A stretch of DNA of 64,000 nt from Paralvinella palmiformis (GCA_025642065.1 JAODUP010000480.1:142001-206000), one strand, 5' to 3'; counted from the stretch's first letter, positions 35,021-48,510 are shown. Program-made: numbers and translations. Notes: generated by a model not told the origin, from the letters alone.

Positions 35021-36104
35021 CTTCTCAAGATTAAGAAAGCTACATTATACCAATGTGCTACATAACATGATGGCTCAGCAGCTGAAATCCAAAATAATAC
35101 ATAATACAAATAATATCTTCCTGTTTTCCCAAGATATTGAAGTATACCTAAAGTAGTTATTCACAGAATCATTTCTACAATTTTTCCAGCCCGGGTTTTT
35201 TCAATGCACGAACCCCCAGACCGCCAGGGCCCCCTCGATTCCACTTGTGGCCAGTCATGCACTATATTTTTCTTTAACCCCTTTCTTTTTTCTGATGACC
35301 CTCCAACCTCAAATATCATCTGGAACCCTGTTTTATTTATTATAGTCTATAATTTATAGTCCAAACTGCAGGAATTTATCTGGCATCCAAAAGATGTACA
35401 CTTTTCAAACATACAGTTTCAGTCAGAGGAATGATGAAGGGCGACCTGTTAGTGGACTTGAGCTACCAGTTTTCATTTATTGATCTGGGTTGTATCTTTC
35501 ATTGAAAAAAATACTAGTATAGAGGCAGCTTAATTGTTAACTTATGGTGGAGGTGCAATAAATATTCACCAGGATCAAGTATTTATTTACATACATTTTT
35601 ACATGAAGCATATTCGTCAATACCTATACTTATTTACAGTTGAACTTAGATATCTGGAGCACTAAATAGGTTGTTGGAACTTTGAATGATAATGAAAATA
35701 TTCAAAGACATCGTCCAGATTTAGAGGTCGATCTTTTTTTGAAACCGTATTAAATCGCATAAATTAACCTTCTTTTAAATCAGCATTCTCTTCTAATGTA
35801 GTTGATGTGGTACTTCACGGAAGACCTTCATTTCTTGGGATCAAACCCCAGTATTTCCTGCATAGGTGGGGTGTTTCCTATATTAATAATCAATTTTGAC
35901 CCGATTGATTTATATTGCTATTGAGTAACCCCTCGGTGAAAACGTCCTTGGATAAATAATTTTAAAAAGCTTTTTTGTTTTCCTGTAGTTTATTCTCTGT
36001 AATGTTTTGCTGTGTATAGTAACAGATTAAAGTAGAATATTGTTCTATTCATAGTGAATGTTATGAGTGCGACTGTAATCAACAATTGTTTTATTTCATT
36101 GCAG
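34621..36104. other. intergenic region upstream of the SR gene
   Basis: It contains CA/TA tracts (34676-34702, 34976-35016) and AT-rich unique sequence. It probably includes the promoter and 5' UTR exon of the SR gene, because a good acceptor (gcag, 36101-36104) lies two bases before its start codon. Confidence 0.45.
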
Positions 36105-36106
36105 CA

Positions 36107-39100
36107 ATGGGTCGTTCGAGGTCCCGCAGCAGAAGTCGTGGACGTCACCATTCCAGGTCACAGAGTCGAAGCAGCAGTGGCAGCTTTGACGATGATGGCT
36201 ACAGGTTACACATTGGAGATCTTGGCATAGATTGTTCACGGAAAGAGATTGAGCACGCGTTCGAGAAATTCGGACCTCTGGTGGAAGTGTGGCTGGCACG
36301 CAATCCTCCATGTTTTGCCTTTGTGGTGTATAGACACAAGGAAGATGCCGATGAGGCTGTACAGGAGATGAATGGGAAGTGAGTGAAAGTTGGCTGATGC
36401 TGTGTGTATGTGTACACTTACATATCCTTGCTCTGGGGTTCGCTGTATATGATTTGCTGGCGAGACTAAATAATGTTCTCTAAGTGAGAGGTTCTTGTCC
36501 TGATGAGGGCCCCTCCGTGGTCTAACTGGTAGCACGTTGGACCACAGATCACTACCACCTGAGTTTGAATCTCGGCATTGGCATATCTGAAGGGTGTTTC
36601 ATCTTTGACTTCGCTTTATTACCCTTGGAGGTTGCTCGGCCCATTTAGTCTACCATGTGCACAAAATTAGTCGAAAAACATCAATCATCACCATCTTCTT
36701 GCCCTGATGTTGGTCATAAAGGTCCACCCATATTACAGTGGTCAAGTATGAGTGAGCTGCTGAAATCTTACATTTAGTGGGGGAAAGAACATGGTTTGCC
36801 ACTTACAGTTACACAGTTGTTACCTTTTTCGGATACTTTTTGTAACCAAAAGGAGACAGAAGTAGATCAGTATCAGTGCTTTCAAGGAGATGATATGTTG
36901 CTAACAAATGTAGATGTTGAATCTTACACCTAACATGTGATGCAGCGTCATTTATACACTTGACATGATGCCCACGTGTTCCTTATGTCCTTAACCGTGC
37001 TAGCTGATGCAGCAAGAGCCAGTGAGGAGACACTGAGCATCCTCATACACCAGGACTAAGGCCAACTTTATGATATCATAAATATCAATATTTCTTTGGC
37101 ATATCATGCTGAGGCATCTACGAGGAGATTGGTCGTAAGCACTGATGGCCAACTGATAAAAAGTATGTTCATGAGACAAAATGTTCATCGAGGGTTCACA
37201 AAAATCTTGTGTCATTCATGAGTATACCAGAATAATTAGCCGTTTTTACTGAATTAGAAATTACGAAACTGCAGTTTGGAACAAATTCCCAGCAAAATCA
37301 GATAAGGCATCAGCTCATCGATGTCGCTCTTACCTGGATCTATTTGTCTACATTTTAAATTTTAATTTAATATATATCGTCCCTTTCTCCTCTGTGCGTA
37401 ATATTTGATTATTCACAACTGAGTCTTAAAAATAAATAGCAATATTACAGTTCTCTGAGAGACCTATCACAGGCATTAAACGAAGCATGCTCTGACTCAC
37501 ACCTGTGTTTGTTGAATGTTTCCCTCGAGTGAGTCATCCCTCAGACATATATCCTAGCTGTGACCTGTGCCAGGGTTATATAGCCTAAGTCAACTGTTAT
37601 ATCTTACAAATGCTAGGATTTATGAAACAAGGATTTTTTCCCATTTGTTTACTGTGTAGCTGAGGTCAATTTGACCCAGCACCCATAATGCTTTTGTTCT
37701 CACTCTTATTACCTTGACATAGGGAGCCTCTGTGGTCTAGTGGTAGCGCATTGGACCACTGATCACTACCAAACTGTGTTCGAATCTTGGCATGGGCATA
37801 TCTGAAGGTTGTTTCGTCTTTGAGTTCGCCTCATTACCTTTGGAGGTCGCTCGGCCCATTTAGCCTACCATGTGTGCAAAAGTGGCCGTAAAACACCAAT
37901 CATCATCAACATCATCATCTTATTACCTTAACAAATATCAGCTGAGAATGACATCTAACATTATCTAAGATACTCTTTTTCTCTGTTTCAAAATTCCACT
38001 GCCCACTAATAGTTTAGTGTCATAAATCTGTATATTGAATGGACCAGAATACTGTTTTTGATGACTAGCCTAGCTAGTATGGTGAGCAGTTGGCGTTTTC
38101 TATATCTGTTCGGAGAATTACTCGTTTGATTCGGGTCTGAAACATTTCCTCTCTTCTCTTTTCCCCCTCCCCCTCCCCCCATTTCTTATGCCAGAACGTT
38201 GTGTGGAAACCGCATAAAAGTGACAATGGCCCTTCCTCGAACGCGTGGACGCAGACAGCGAAGCTTTGATCCAAATCTGCGATGTTACTCGTGCGGAGAG
38301 CGCGGTCACTTCTCGCGCGACTGCAATGAGGTGTGGCGTAACAGGCGTTGGGGATACAGCCGGAGGTAAGCTTCTAGATGAATCAGTTCCGAATTGGACC
38401 AATTTTGTAATACGCCTGGTTTGAAACATTATCTTTTCACTTTCCGAAAGTCTGCTGCAGACTGAGTTTTCATTCTGGTATTTGTGTTTTGACTAGATTA
38501 TATATACATATCTATAAAGAGTAACGTAATTAAAATTAGTGGCTGGTCATCACTTTACATGTAATAATATTCTAGTATGTGTGTGGACGGGTTTGGTTTT
38601 AACGAAAGTGAACAAACAAGATATTTCATGGTAAGAATTGTTTTTATGTCTTCCTTCACTTTGTCTTCATCTATGTCTTGTTTATTTTGGGTTGTTTCTT
38701 TAATTAAACTTGAAAATTTCCTTTTTGTCATAAGGGAATCATTAATCAACATCTGTCTCTCTGTGTGTGTGTGTGTGTGTGCAGATATAGCAGTAAGGCT
38801 TGTTATGCAGGTAAATAAATAGGTTACACTGCACATGAATGATGTACGGTAGGATGGCCGGCACTTGCAGTGAAAGTTAAGTACTGTCTGTGGCCGGTCT
38901 GAAACTGTTCGGCATGTCATTGCAGCAAGCCACGTTGCCGCGCCGCTAACTTAAGTTTGGAGAGCATTTCATGTCTTCCGTCGGTTGAGTCATAAGACGT
39001 GTTTGAAATCATCTCATCAAATTAGCATTAATCTTTATGAACGAGTGATTTGTTTTGTTTTATGAACTGCGTATCAAACTTTTGTTATTGATGTGCATTG

Positions 39101-42100
39101 TCATTTACTAATCTCTTATCAACTATTCCAGATACTGTGTAGTGCTTAATGTTATATGTCACTTTGCATGTTAAACAAATTTGGTGAAGATCGAGATTGC
39201 CAAAAAAAAAAACTCGACTTGCTGAGAGAGCTGCCATTGAGACTATAGCTGGTGTGATTATTGTTTTTGCTTCAGCAGGCCTGGTTTGGGATGATAAAGA
39301 CAAGTGGTAGTTTGGATGATGATGGTATGACATAGTGGTGACACCTAGTGAATGGTGGTGATGATGGTGGTGATGAAATGAAATGGTTAATGGTGGCCCC
39401 CCGTGTTTTTCGTTGCCACGGCGTCTTGTCTCGGCAACTGGTAATAAGTGTGTGCTAGTGGCGCCGGTGTGCGATTACAGGCTCTAGTGGTATTGAGGAT
39501 GCTGTTTGTGGTTGTGTCTCTCGGCGGACTAGACGCGCATTGGTTGGTATCTACACGAGTAACCTTAACTAGAGTATGTTGTTCCAATGCCCACCCCCCT
39601 CCCTCACATGCCATCCCATAACCCTATAGTTTCATTGTAATTGAATGGCATTTCAGTGCTGTTTAAAAATAACTCTGAATAACACGAACACATAATTAGG
39701 TCATTCTCATTTGAATATAATAATTGACACCATTTAGATAGGGAAGCACTCTGTACCTAGCATGTCTAATATCAATTTCAGTTCAATGCAAACGATTTCT
39801 TTCCCCCCTGACATCAACACATGTCTATCTTGTCCTATAGAAATTTTACTTTTCCAATTCAGAAGAATTAATTTTTTCCATTCACGTCAATTCAGTCAGA
39901 AACCAGTCTCTTGAGCAATGTACCACATATGTTTCCTGTCTTTTGTTTTACTTTGTTGGCTTCCTGGGGTTCATATGTTTACTACAGAATTAGCTAATAA
40001 TGTGGATTATTTAATGCTGAAATGGGTAACTGTTTATTTGGTAAAGAAAGTAGGTTTTTGGTCTTCCAATGAAATGTTATTGTCGATTGTGTGATATGTG
40101 ATGCTTTTTGGCGTGACATTATTGTATCCAAATTTCAGATCTTTCTCCAGGTCACGTTCCCATTCCCACGAAAAGCAAAGACGGTCAAGGAGTCGGTCAC
40201 GAGATCGCAGGTCCAGGTCGAAGGAGCGCCGTAGGTCAGAAAGTAAGTCAGGAGAGAAGCGCCGCAAGTCGAGGAGCAGGTCGAAGGATAAGAGTCGATC
40301 GAAACGGCGATCCAGAAGTAGGTCGAAGGGTAGGAGTTCTGGATCCAAATCCAGTGAAAAAAGTTCTGGGTCAAAAAATAAGAAACGGAAGGATAGCACA
40401 AAGAGCAATGCTAGTCGGTATGTATCAGTATGTTATGTTTATTTAGTCCAGGTTGTCAATTTAAATCCAACTCATACCTTGTACTCATGTTTATTGGGAT
40501 TTCTCACAAGGAAGTACCCCTCAGCCATATATCCCTGGTGTAACAAGTGGCTAAACAACTCAAATCAACTCAACTTTTATTTACCTCACGTAAATGCATG
40601 CACAAGCACATACACATGACTGCTGGGTTAGATGAAGAAGTAAATAGAAGGTAAAGGTTGCTGTATTATGGCCACTTTTGTGCACAAGTTATGCTAAATG
40701 GGCCGAGCAACCTCCAAAGGTAATGAGGCGAAGTGAAAGATGAAACACCCTTCTGACTTAGACCGGCTGAGGGTTTGAACCCAGGTGCTACAAATCTGTG
40801 GCCAACAGCGCTACCAGTTAGGCAGTGGAGGCACCCCTAAATGCAAGGTAGACATCTCCTGTGCCAGCTTGGACTAAGTCATAGTTGTCAGGTTTTTTTA
40901 CATTGATAATTGACTTTGAGATAGTGTCCTTTGAACTGACAATAAATATGATTAGACCAATACACAAAGTGATCTTATAGACGAGAACAGATACAGTAAT
41001 AGACAACTATCCCATCAACAGTTTGGTTTATCATAACCTGAACAATATCAAAGTAAAGGCTTTCATGTCTCTAGCCATCCAAGACCTTACATTATTATAT
41101 GAAAACACTATTCAGAAACAGCATAAACTATGACAAGTACAAGTGAGTTAGCAAAAGACAGGCCACTTTCTAGGCTACTTGGCTTCTTGATTATTGATGC
41201 GTAATATTTATTGTTTCTATCTTTCATGTCCACATATACACATACAGAAATCTGAAACTAGGTATGTCTCAAGGGTGTTTTTTCTTTCATTCGGCCAGAG
41301 CTCATTACCTCCAGAGATTGCCTAGTCCCTTTAACCTATCCTGTACCCAGTAGTGAGAAAAAAATAAGATAGATCAGATAAGATAAGACTTAATTTCAGT
41401 TCGATAATACATACACAAGTAACATTAGCTAAAAGCTATTAATCGAATATAAATAAGATGATATTATGATTAAAGATTGAATGAATGAGATGCAACGATA
41501 CAACCTATAATGGATGAACATGATGAAGAATGAATCTTGATTAATACATTGAATATTAATAATGTACTATCACATTAAATTCAGTGAACATGATGGTGTA
41601 CAATTAAAACAAGAGCAAACAAGACCTTTCCATTTCTTTATACAGCTTCTAAATACATTTAGATTAATAGCTCGTTTAATATCGTCATCTAACTGATTCC
41701 ACATTTGAGCCCCTTCATATCTCAAAGAGTGCTTACCATACTGTATAGTCCTAAATTTAGGCATGGTAACCCTGAATGAACCTCTGAAATGTCTATCTTT
41801 CGAGCAAATAGTTCATGTAGATAGCTAGGTCCTATTTTATGAATAATAATAACACACTATTCAGTTCTGGAAGAATGTCTAGCTTAGTGTTGTGTTGTGT
41901 TGAAGCTGGTGTATGTGTAGGATTGCTGAATCATTGTGTAAACTGTAATCAGAAAATGTTGTTGTTTATCAAAGTGTTCCGAGGATCTTTGCTAATGAAT
42001 GAGTATTATAGGAAATTGTATTATGCTAATAGTAATATTGATTCCTCCTGTCATCTGTCTATTTGATTTTTAATCAGATCCGAAAATCAGCATGATGTAG

Positions 42101-42993
42101 ACCACGAGACAACAGCAGATGTGGCAACCAATGGCAACTCTCCAGAGAAGTACGTAGCCTTCCATGATCATTCCTCGGCCCATTTAGCCTACCTTGTGCA
42201 CAAAAGTGGCCATAAAACACCAATCATAATCATCCATGATCATCCATGATCATTCCTTATATGGGGCCAGCATCACTGTTAATCTTTGGGGATGATAGTC
42301 TTGTTAAGACTTAGACTGTAAACTTTCTTGTTAAAATTATTATCAATGTTAAGTCCAATCATTTCTTAGTGGCAAACGTGTTGGCTGTTAGCAAGAAAAC
42401 CATTCAGATGTTGAAAAGTACATTCAAAAATAGGTTTTGTCATGATAGAAAATTTATGAGGACAGAGTGTAGACATGCTAGCTCAAAGATAACTTAAACC
42501 ATATTAGATGTAGTCTCTGCATTGTGGAACCAGTTTTTTTTTACCCAGACTGCAGCTGTGCCATTTCTGATGACCAGTTTAAGGACCTTTCTTGTTGATG
42601 ACCTTAGTATTTAGAACCATGAAAGTTGTCCCACATCAGTTTTATTTTCACCCAGTAGTGATTTAAGTTGAATGGCCACAATTCTGTTTCAGCTTAATAC
42701 CCCGGACTTGTGCGTTCTGGCAACATTATGAACGTTTTGAGAATTATTTGGCTACTTGCAGTCCCTAGTTTATTAAACCTATTCACTAGAACACTTCCTT
42801 CTCATAAAACCAACTAACATGTTATCTGTTGTCAGCCACAGAGTGCAAGATAGATTAACAAAAGAGGATAGGATTTGAATTAGGGTATTCCTGGCTCATG
42901 GCGCACTGCACTAACAATTGAACTGACATATCGCATACAATTATTTCCAGGTCTGGAGGTCTCGTTCCAGAATATGGAGACGAACAGAATTGA
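36107..42993 (+). CDS. SRSF7: SR splicing factor, SRSF7/9G8 type
   Basis: This is a nuclear pre-mRNA splicing and mRNA export factor. Coding exons are 36107-36378, 38195-38365, 40139-40417, 42078-42149 and 42951-42993; together 837 nt, 278 aa plus stop, all GT-AG with matching phases. Residues 1-26 form an N-terminal RS stretch (MGRSRSRSRSRGRHHSRSQS). An RRM follows at about 32-102, with RNP2 LHIGDL and RNP1-like PPCFAFVVY. A CCHC zinc knuckle is at 121-134 (C-x2-C-x4-H-x4-C, CYSCGERGHFSRDC). The RS/RK-rich domain is encoded by exon 3, and an acidic tail ends in VPEYGDEQN. RRM plus one knuckle plus RS is diagnostic of the 9G8 group. The RS extension before the RRM is unlike vertebrate SRSF7. 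An AG two bases before the ATG implies a separate 5' UTR exon. Introns 1, 3 and 4 carry SINE copies. Confidence 0.92.
36506..36695 (+). mobile_element. SINE family A with target-site duplication
   Basis: The tRNA-like head (CCTCCGTGGTCTAACTGGTA) and B box (GAGTTTGAATCTC) are followed by the family body. Flanking direct repeats are TTCTTGTCCTGATG (36492-36505) and TTCTTGCCCTGATG (36696-36709), 13 of 14 identical. It lies in SR gene intron 1, in the same orientation as the gene. Confidence 0.9.
37720..37917 (+). mobile_element. SINE family A with target-site duplication
   Basis: Head, B box (GTGTTCGAATCTTGG), body and (ATC)n tail are complete. Flanking repeats are TCTTATTACCTTGACA (37704-37719) and TCTTATTACCTTAACA (37918-37933), 15 of 16 identical. 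This is the second copy in SR gene intron 1, about 1.2 kb from the first. Confidence 0.92.
38785..38810 (+). other. candidate 26-nt microexon in SR gene intron 2
   Basis: Between a GT-rich tract ending in gcag and the donor gtaaat lies a 26-nt segment. Its splice sites look good, but inclusion would shift the RS frame. It may be a cryptic or regulatory exon. Confidence 0.2.
40655..40837 (-). mobile_element. SINE family A, reverse copy in SR gene intron 3
   Basis: On the minus strand it has the tRNA-like head (GCCTCCACTGCCTAACTGGTA), a degenerate B box (GGGTTCAAACCC-like) and the family body. Approximate flanking repeats (taaatagaaggtaaa near 40641 and taaatgcaaggtaga near 40838) support insertion. 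A short copy with the same 3' body faces it at 42.17 kb in the opposite sense. Confidence 0.82.
41268..41350 (+). repeat. degenerate SINE family A body fragment
   Basis: TATGTCTCAAGGGTGTTTT and GCTCATTACCTCCAGAGATT followed by CCTTTAACCTATCCTGTACC match the family A body with many changes. The head is absent. Confidence 0.5.
41570..41842 (-). pseudogene. C-terminal relic of a non-LTR retrotransposon reverse transcriptase
   Basis: On the minus strand the sequence reads GPSYLHELFARKIDISEVHS and then, after a frame change, PKFRTIQYGKHSLRYEGAQM, WNQLDDDIKRAINLNVFRSC and IKKWKGLVCSCFNC. The pattern YLHxLF...RTxxYGxxSxRYxGxxxWNxL...FKxxxKxW is typical of the end of Jockey/CR1-like ORF2 proteins. 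The catalytic domain is not present, so this is a 5'-truncated copy. It lies in SR gene intron 3. Confidence 0.65.
42167..42240 (+). mobile_element. 5'-truncated SINE family A tail beside the exon 4 donor
   Basis: CTCGGCCCATTTAGCCTACC, AAAAGTGGCCATAAAACACC and a short ATC tail match the 3' part of family A. It starts only about 18 bp after the SR exon 4 donor (42150). Confidence 0.8.
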
Positions 42994-43559
42994 GCATTTC
43001 ATCTTCGGGTTGATCGTTTTGACCGATGTCCGCCCTTCACACCATCACATGCCGCCTGTAACAGCCTCGGGATGGCACCATGCTATAGACAGCGTTATGA
43101 CAGCGTGTGTGTTTATTTTCTCTTGTACAGCGTATTTGGTGTACTGTGTACCTGTGTATGATATAACCATATCATTGTTGGTGGTTGGATTTTGGCCGAG
43201 GATTAGCCGACTGTAGGGGATGTCATCAGACTGCACATGATGTAGTACTCGTATAGCTAGTCAGTGCCTGATAAACACCATTCGTTCTAAGTGAATCTGC
43301 TAACATTTCCCATGTTTTAAGTGTCGTTTACATGTGAAATGATTTGTGACGTTGTTTTGAAGGGCCGGTATATTTACCAATGTTTAAAATCAGTTGTTTA
43401 TGATCGGACTACAGCATTACTCAATCAATAATAATTTTCTCTTGCCTTCTATCGTATCGCTGTTTGGACTGAGGGCAGTCCACTCGCTGAAACCGTCTGG
43501 CTCTAACGAACACAAAAGATGATGACCTTATGTATTGATGATAATAGCAATGAGTGATG

Positions 43560-43720
43560 AAATTTGTGGAGCGTCCATTCCTAAAACACTGCCTAGAACG
43601 CTGCCATGCAAACTTCCAGGTTGTGGGTTCGACTCCGACTTAGACCTGTTTTGTGGTTATCTTTAATCTGGGGAGTTACTCTTTGGCCATATGTCCCAAG
43701 TGTGGTCAGTGAGGAGTCTA
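43560..43720 (+). repeat. tRNA-like SINE relic
   Basis: A B box (GGTTCGACTCC at about 43627) is preceded by an A-box-like ACTGCCTAGAACGCTGCC-type segment. The downstream body matches none of the other families here. Confidence 0.4.
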
Positions 43721-44979
43721 CGTAACTTAAAACATCTCAATTCCAGCTCAGATACACCTGATTCAAGGTAATTCATGTATGACTCCAGAACTAGATTACT
43801 TTCTCTGGCCAAATTATGTTTTCATTCATTGGATATGCTGCACTATTAGGTCACACATATCACTGTTACAATCTTTTTGGCATAACCATGTTTGTTTGAA
43901 TTTTTTATTTGAACTATTCCCCATTTAGCAATAAATCAGGCGATGCAATGTGATCGGTTTCATCTGCGTTGCAATGGGCTGTTTGGAAAATTGAAATGCG
44001 TACCACTGATGCTTGACAGTGTCCAGAGTTGTGAAAACACTCGAGACAGTTTTATCAAGGATTTCGATTTGTTTTCTGTGCATGAGTTAACCTCAAAGGG
44101 CAATGCTTTTAAGCATTATTTTAGATGTGTACCTGTGGCAGAAGGTTAACCCAACTTCCAGTAGTTGTATTGTGTTTTGAATGCGTCACAGTTTCAGAAC
44201 CAGGTTTGAATGCTGGCAGGCTGGGTTCAAACACATAATCTTGTCGATGAATATAAATAAATAGTGTCTAACCAACTCTTTACGTATGTAGTATGTGCGT
44301 ATGCTTACCGTAAACTGATTGTTGAATGTTCCAGTAATGTGACCTGGATGAATTCAGGTAAATGTATTTTTAATTTTTTTTGGGTTCTGGCTGATATCCA
44401 ATGTAGCTCCACTGTTCTGAACATTTAATGATAATAATGACAACAATTAGATTGAATGACAGGCCATAATAGGATGAATCTAGTGTTCAAGGAAAATAAC
44501 AGGGTTCCCATGCATCCTGGAAAACTTGGAAACTAACAAATTCATTTTCCAGTTCCTGGAAATGTCCTTGAATTTTGCAAAATGTGATAATGTCCTGGAA
44601 AAAATATTGCCTTAAAAATTCCACTTAGAACAAAAAACCTCGTGAATAAATATTATGCCTGTAGAAGAATGCTTCGATTGCAGAGGAAAAAGAGTACCGG
44701 CACATAGTTTTGATATCCGATGTTAGTTAAAATATAAATAAAAGTGGGTGGATCTGCCAGCTAGAAGGGGTGAGGAGGAGGTTGTACCATTAAACTGTCA
44801 ATAATTGATCATACATCTGATAAATATGATATGCTTTTTCGCACATATCTTGATTTATTACCTTTAAATCTTGTATACTTTGTCCTTGAAAATAATATTT
44901 TCTTGGCGGTGGGAACCATGAAATAACAGTATTAGATATTTAAAGTTCTATGACAAATCTTGAACGATTGAAAACGGCC

Positions 44980-45480
44980 TTAAAATAACTGATTGGGTTC
45001 TAGGAATAAATTGAAATTGGGGATATTATAGTAATGTGTAATTGCCTGTATAATTTGATGTAAGGCATAGGTACCTGCCGTAATATCTGACCAGGCGACT
45101 TTAGATTTCAGGTAGGCATTCTGAAGACTAAGAGAACATAAATAAATTCTAGTAATTCTATTGATATATGTGTAGGTTGTTAGTGAAATAATAGAATGAG
45201 TACGTAGTATCGCTGGCAGACTGTAACTTTTGAGGAATTGGAGCAACCTGTTTATATTGTTATGGTGGTATCTGTGTGATTTTACATGGAATAAAATTGA
45301 GTAAATAACATTTTTTTTATCATCGTTTAATTTTAGAAGATATCGAGTTACACAGAAAAATCGACAGTTTTCAGAAAAGAAGAAAATGTGATTCACTGTC
45401 TGCATCGGGGGAGGGGGGGGGATAAAGGAAAGCTCTGTTTTACTGGCATACAAGTAATGGCATCGTGTTTCAAAACTGCA
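44980..45480 (-). pseudogene. possible non-LTR retrotransposon C-terminal relic
   Basis: A 157-codon frame contains MQTVNHIFFFSENCRFFCVT followed by RYLLKLNDDKKNVIYSILFH. This recalls the ETxEHFLxxCxxYxxxRxxLL segment at the end of many non-LTR reverse transcriptases. The cysteine/histidine spacing is imperfect and no catalytic motif is seen. Confidence 0.3.
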
Positions 45481-48471
45481 TGTATGATAGTCGAAATTCC
45501 GAGTTCTTGGCCGTCAAAAACCCATTGAAAATACCCCTTTCATCTTTAAATATGTCAAAAACATTTTTAACGTGAAGAAAATCATTTCATGGACGTGTTA
45601 TTTTCATACTAAGTACAAAACAATATCAGTATTCAGCATCAAGTTCAGCGACACCTCTCAAGGATAGACAGCGTTTGTATGGATATTGCCAAAGTTGGAG
45701 AAAATATGATCTGTAGAATCAGATGATGTGGTAGGGAGAAGTTGAACAGCACAATGTACAAAGTTCTGCGATACACCACACTACAACGGTATTCCACCGA
45801 GAGATCGGACCAATCCGAGTTGTGTTATTTCGGGAAGAACGAAGCTCGTAATGGGCTGGATTTGACTTGGTGAGCAATCACAAGTGGCACGAAGTCTGTT
45901 GCCATCCTACATTTGTTGGGCATCGGTTATTTTGAATGCGATATCACGCGCATTACGGTAGATGTTGACATTTATTATCTTATTTTCCTGATGAACTGTA
46001 CATCGGTGTCATCTTCGTGATCCTTCAGTAATGTAGGTGGGCATGTGAGCTGGCTTTTCTACTGAGCTTCACCTGGAAGCTGTGGCTTGACACCCAGAAT
46101 ACTCGCTGAGTCACACGTTTAGCTTGTGGTGATTCCTGAAGTATATGCTTCGAGATTACTCCTGGCGTCATATCCTGCCCTAATATATCATTAGCCAGTG
46201 GGATGAACAGCCGTGGATCACCACGGTTATATTATCTAAGTTCACCACGCATCCGTTCCATGTCATAGGTGTTGTCAGAAAAAGTCTTAAGAACACAATT
46301 GAATTTATCCTTAGTCGTCTGGATAGATTCCTGTGCTCTGCAGATTCGGTCATAGATTTTGTATTATGACTGATCCAGGAGATACATGTTCTGTCAATGA
46401 GACTGGGTATTAATTGACCTGTAAACAACTGGTTCGGTGTGGATGTTGGACCACCAATATTGCACTAACTTTGCAATTTTGCCGTCAAAAAGTTGCAATT
46501 CATATCTTGCATCAGGTGATGTCATAATCCCCGACTGCAACCTGTAGTCGATTTGAAGTCGATTGTGGCCATCGCCTACACGAATAAACGCTTCGTGGCT
46601 TCTTCACCTGTCACATCAGTTTGGATCCCGAGTAATTATACTCCAATCAGAATGTGTATAGAATTGTGTGGCTTCACCTGTCACATCTTATTTTGTGTTG
46701 GCACCTACTATCATCCCAGCCAAATTTATGTGACTGGCTTAAATAAGTCATTTGGTGAAGTATGTACACGCATATAGTAAGTGAAATCTAATTTAAATCT
46801 ACATAGTCATAGATGTATTGTATTTTGATTGTGGACATATCGTCAAGTGATTAATATAACCAATAAAGGGGCCGTATACTATCCATCGGGCTGAAGACTT
46901 TGAGCACCCCAGGGACTAGGGCCCCGTCAAATTTTTGTTTTTCTGTAGGTACCATTACCAGAGCTCGAAGACTGCGATGGTTAAAGGCATTTCGCGCTCT
47001 GCGCCTGAGTGATACCTAAACATTATGTATATATCCATACATATACTCTGATTGAAGTATCGAAAGGGGTCGAAAACCTATTTTTGATATACGGCTAAAA
47101 CCACGGTTAATACCACTAGTGTCAAGAACCGGACAACCCCGTCGATAACAAACGACGTCATACAAAAATACATACTAACTTCAACTGTGGAGCAAGTCAT
47201 TGTTCAAATATAACAAATAGGGTAGTTGAAGCTTGCTTTGATCGGTTAACATTATAAATCTAGTATCAAGACGGTTCTTGTATCCTGAAGGTAGACTGTA
47301 GTTGGATTCAATAAGACCTACGATATTAGACAACTTGATGCAAACTGCGATTTTGAAAACATTTGTTATTTGCTTGTAGTATTTTTTAATAAAAACGTTG
47401 CACGTCGTATGGCACGGTAATGAAGCACATTCGGATATCGTGATGATACACGGAAGTTGAAAAATTAGTTCCAGCTTTACAAAATACGTGGTGCAACGCA
47501 ACCAAAAAAAAAACACACAACAGCATTAGATCAGGAAATGGTAAGGAAGGGGTACTTTTAAACATTAGATAATCTATGTCATCTGTGGCGATATTCGTTT
47601 CAGCTCGATGTGCATTGCACTCTGGCTGAGAAGACGAGCCGTTGAGTGCTATACTTTTCTGAAGGAATTCCCCCTGAGACATCATATGATAATTTTACAA
47701 GCTATGGCGACGCAGATAATTGGAACTATCAAAGAAATAATAATAATAATGTAGATGTAATAAAATGGCCTTGAATATTACTAGCTGGAGTAATTCAAAG
47801 TCTCTGATCATGATCCCCCCCCCCATCGTGTAACAACGCGTATTAAAAATCCAATAAGAAATTCGAACGATCAACATTCGTTGTCGGAGAAAGCAAACTT
47901 GAAACAGGTGAGTTTCCTTTTATAACAGAAAGTCTTTAAACAGATGACACTTGTAATCAACAGTAAATAAATGACTTTAATAAAGACAGACTCAGTATAC
48001 TATACAGCAATATCTGACTGGATGACTCTGGTTTTCAGGACTACTTTCTAATGGAGTTCAAACAAATATTTAGCTGCACTCTCTAACAGATATTTGGTTG
48101 TTGAGAATTCAGGTGATTGGTTTAATATTTTCAAGTATTTACGACTAATCTTAAGCCGATTGATGTTATAATAAATTAAACTAGTTTACGCGATATGTAA
48201 GATAGGCATAGACCACCATAATCTGTTACCAAGGGCTTCTTGTATCCATATTGTTTTTAAGCAGTGGATGTTTTTAATGGTAGCATGACATAATGGTCTA
48301 ACACGTTCATTCATATTGATCTATTTGTCGAAGTACCCCCCCCCCTTCATATCTGTTACTGAGTGATTGGGGATTATTGAAGATACACCAATGTAATGTT
48401 GATATTCTTATCGACATAGAGAAAGGTATATTAGCATGAACTGGATCGCATGCAATAGACCAATGAGTCTT

Positions 48472-48473
<2 letters not shown>

Positions 48474-48503
<30 letters not shown>

Positions 48504-48510
48504 ATATATA
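48474..48510. repeat. (TA)n tract
   Basis: About 18 TA units with one phase break. Confidence 0.9.

Noticed and set aside
38118..38429. Minus-strand 103-codon frame
   Set aside because: It is antisense to the zinc-knuckle exon of the SR gene.
40034..40408. Minus-strand Asp/Leu/Arg-rich frames
   Set aside because: They are the antisense shadow of the SR gene RS-domain exon (40139-40417).
46100..46430. Possible minus-strand gene with pieces such as VISKHILQESPQAKRV
   Set aside because: The frame is broken, no family could be named and no splice sites joined the pieces convincingly.
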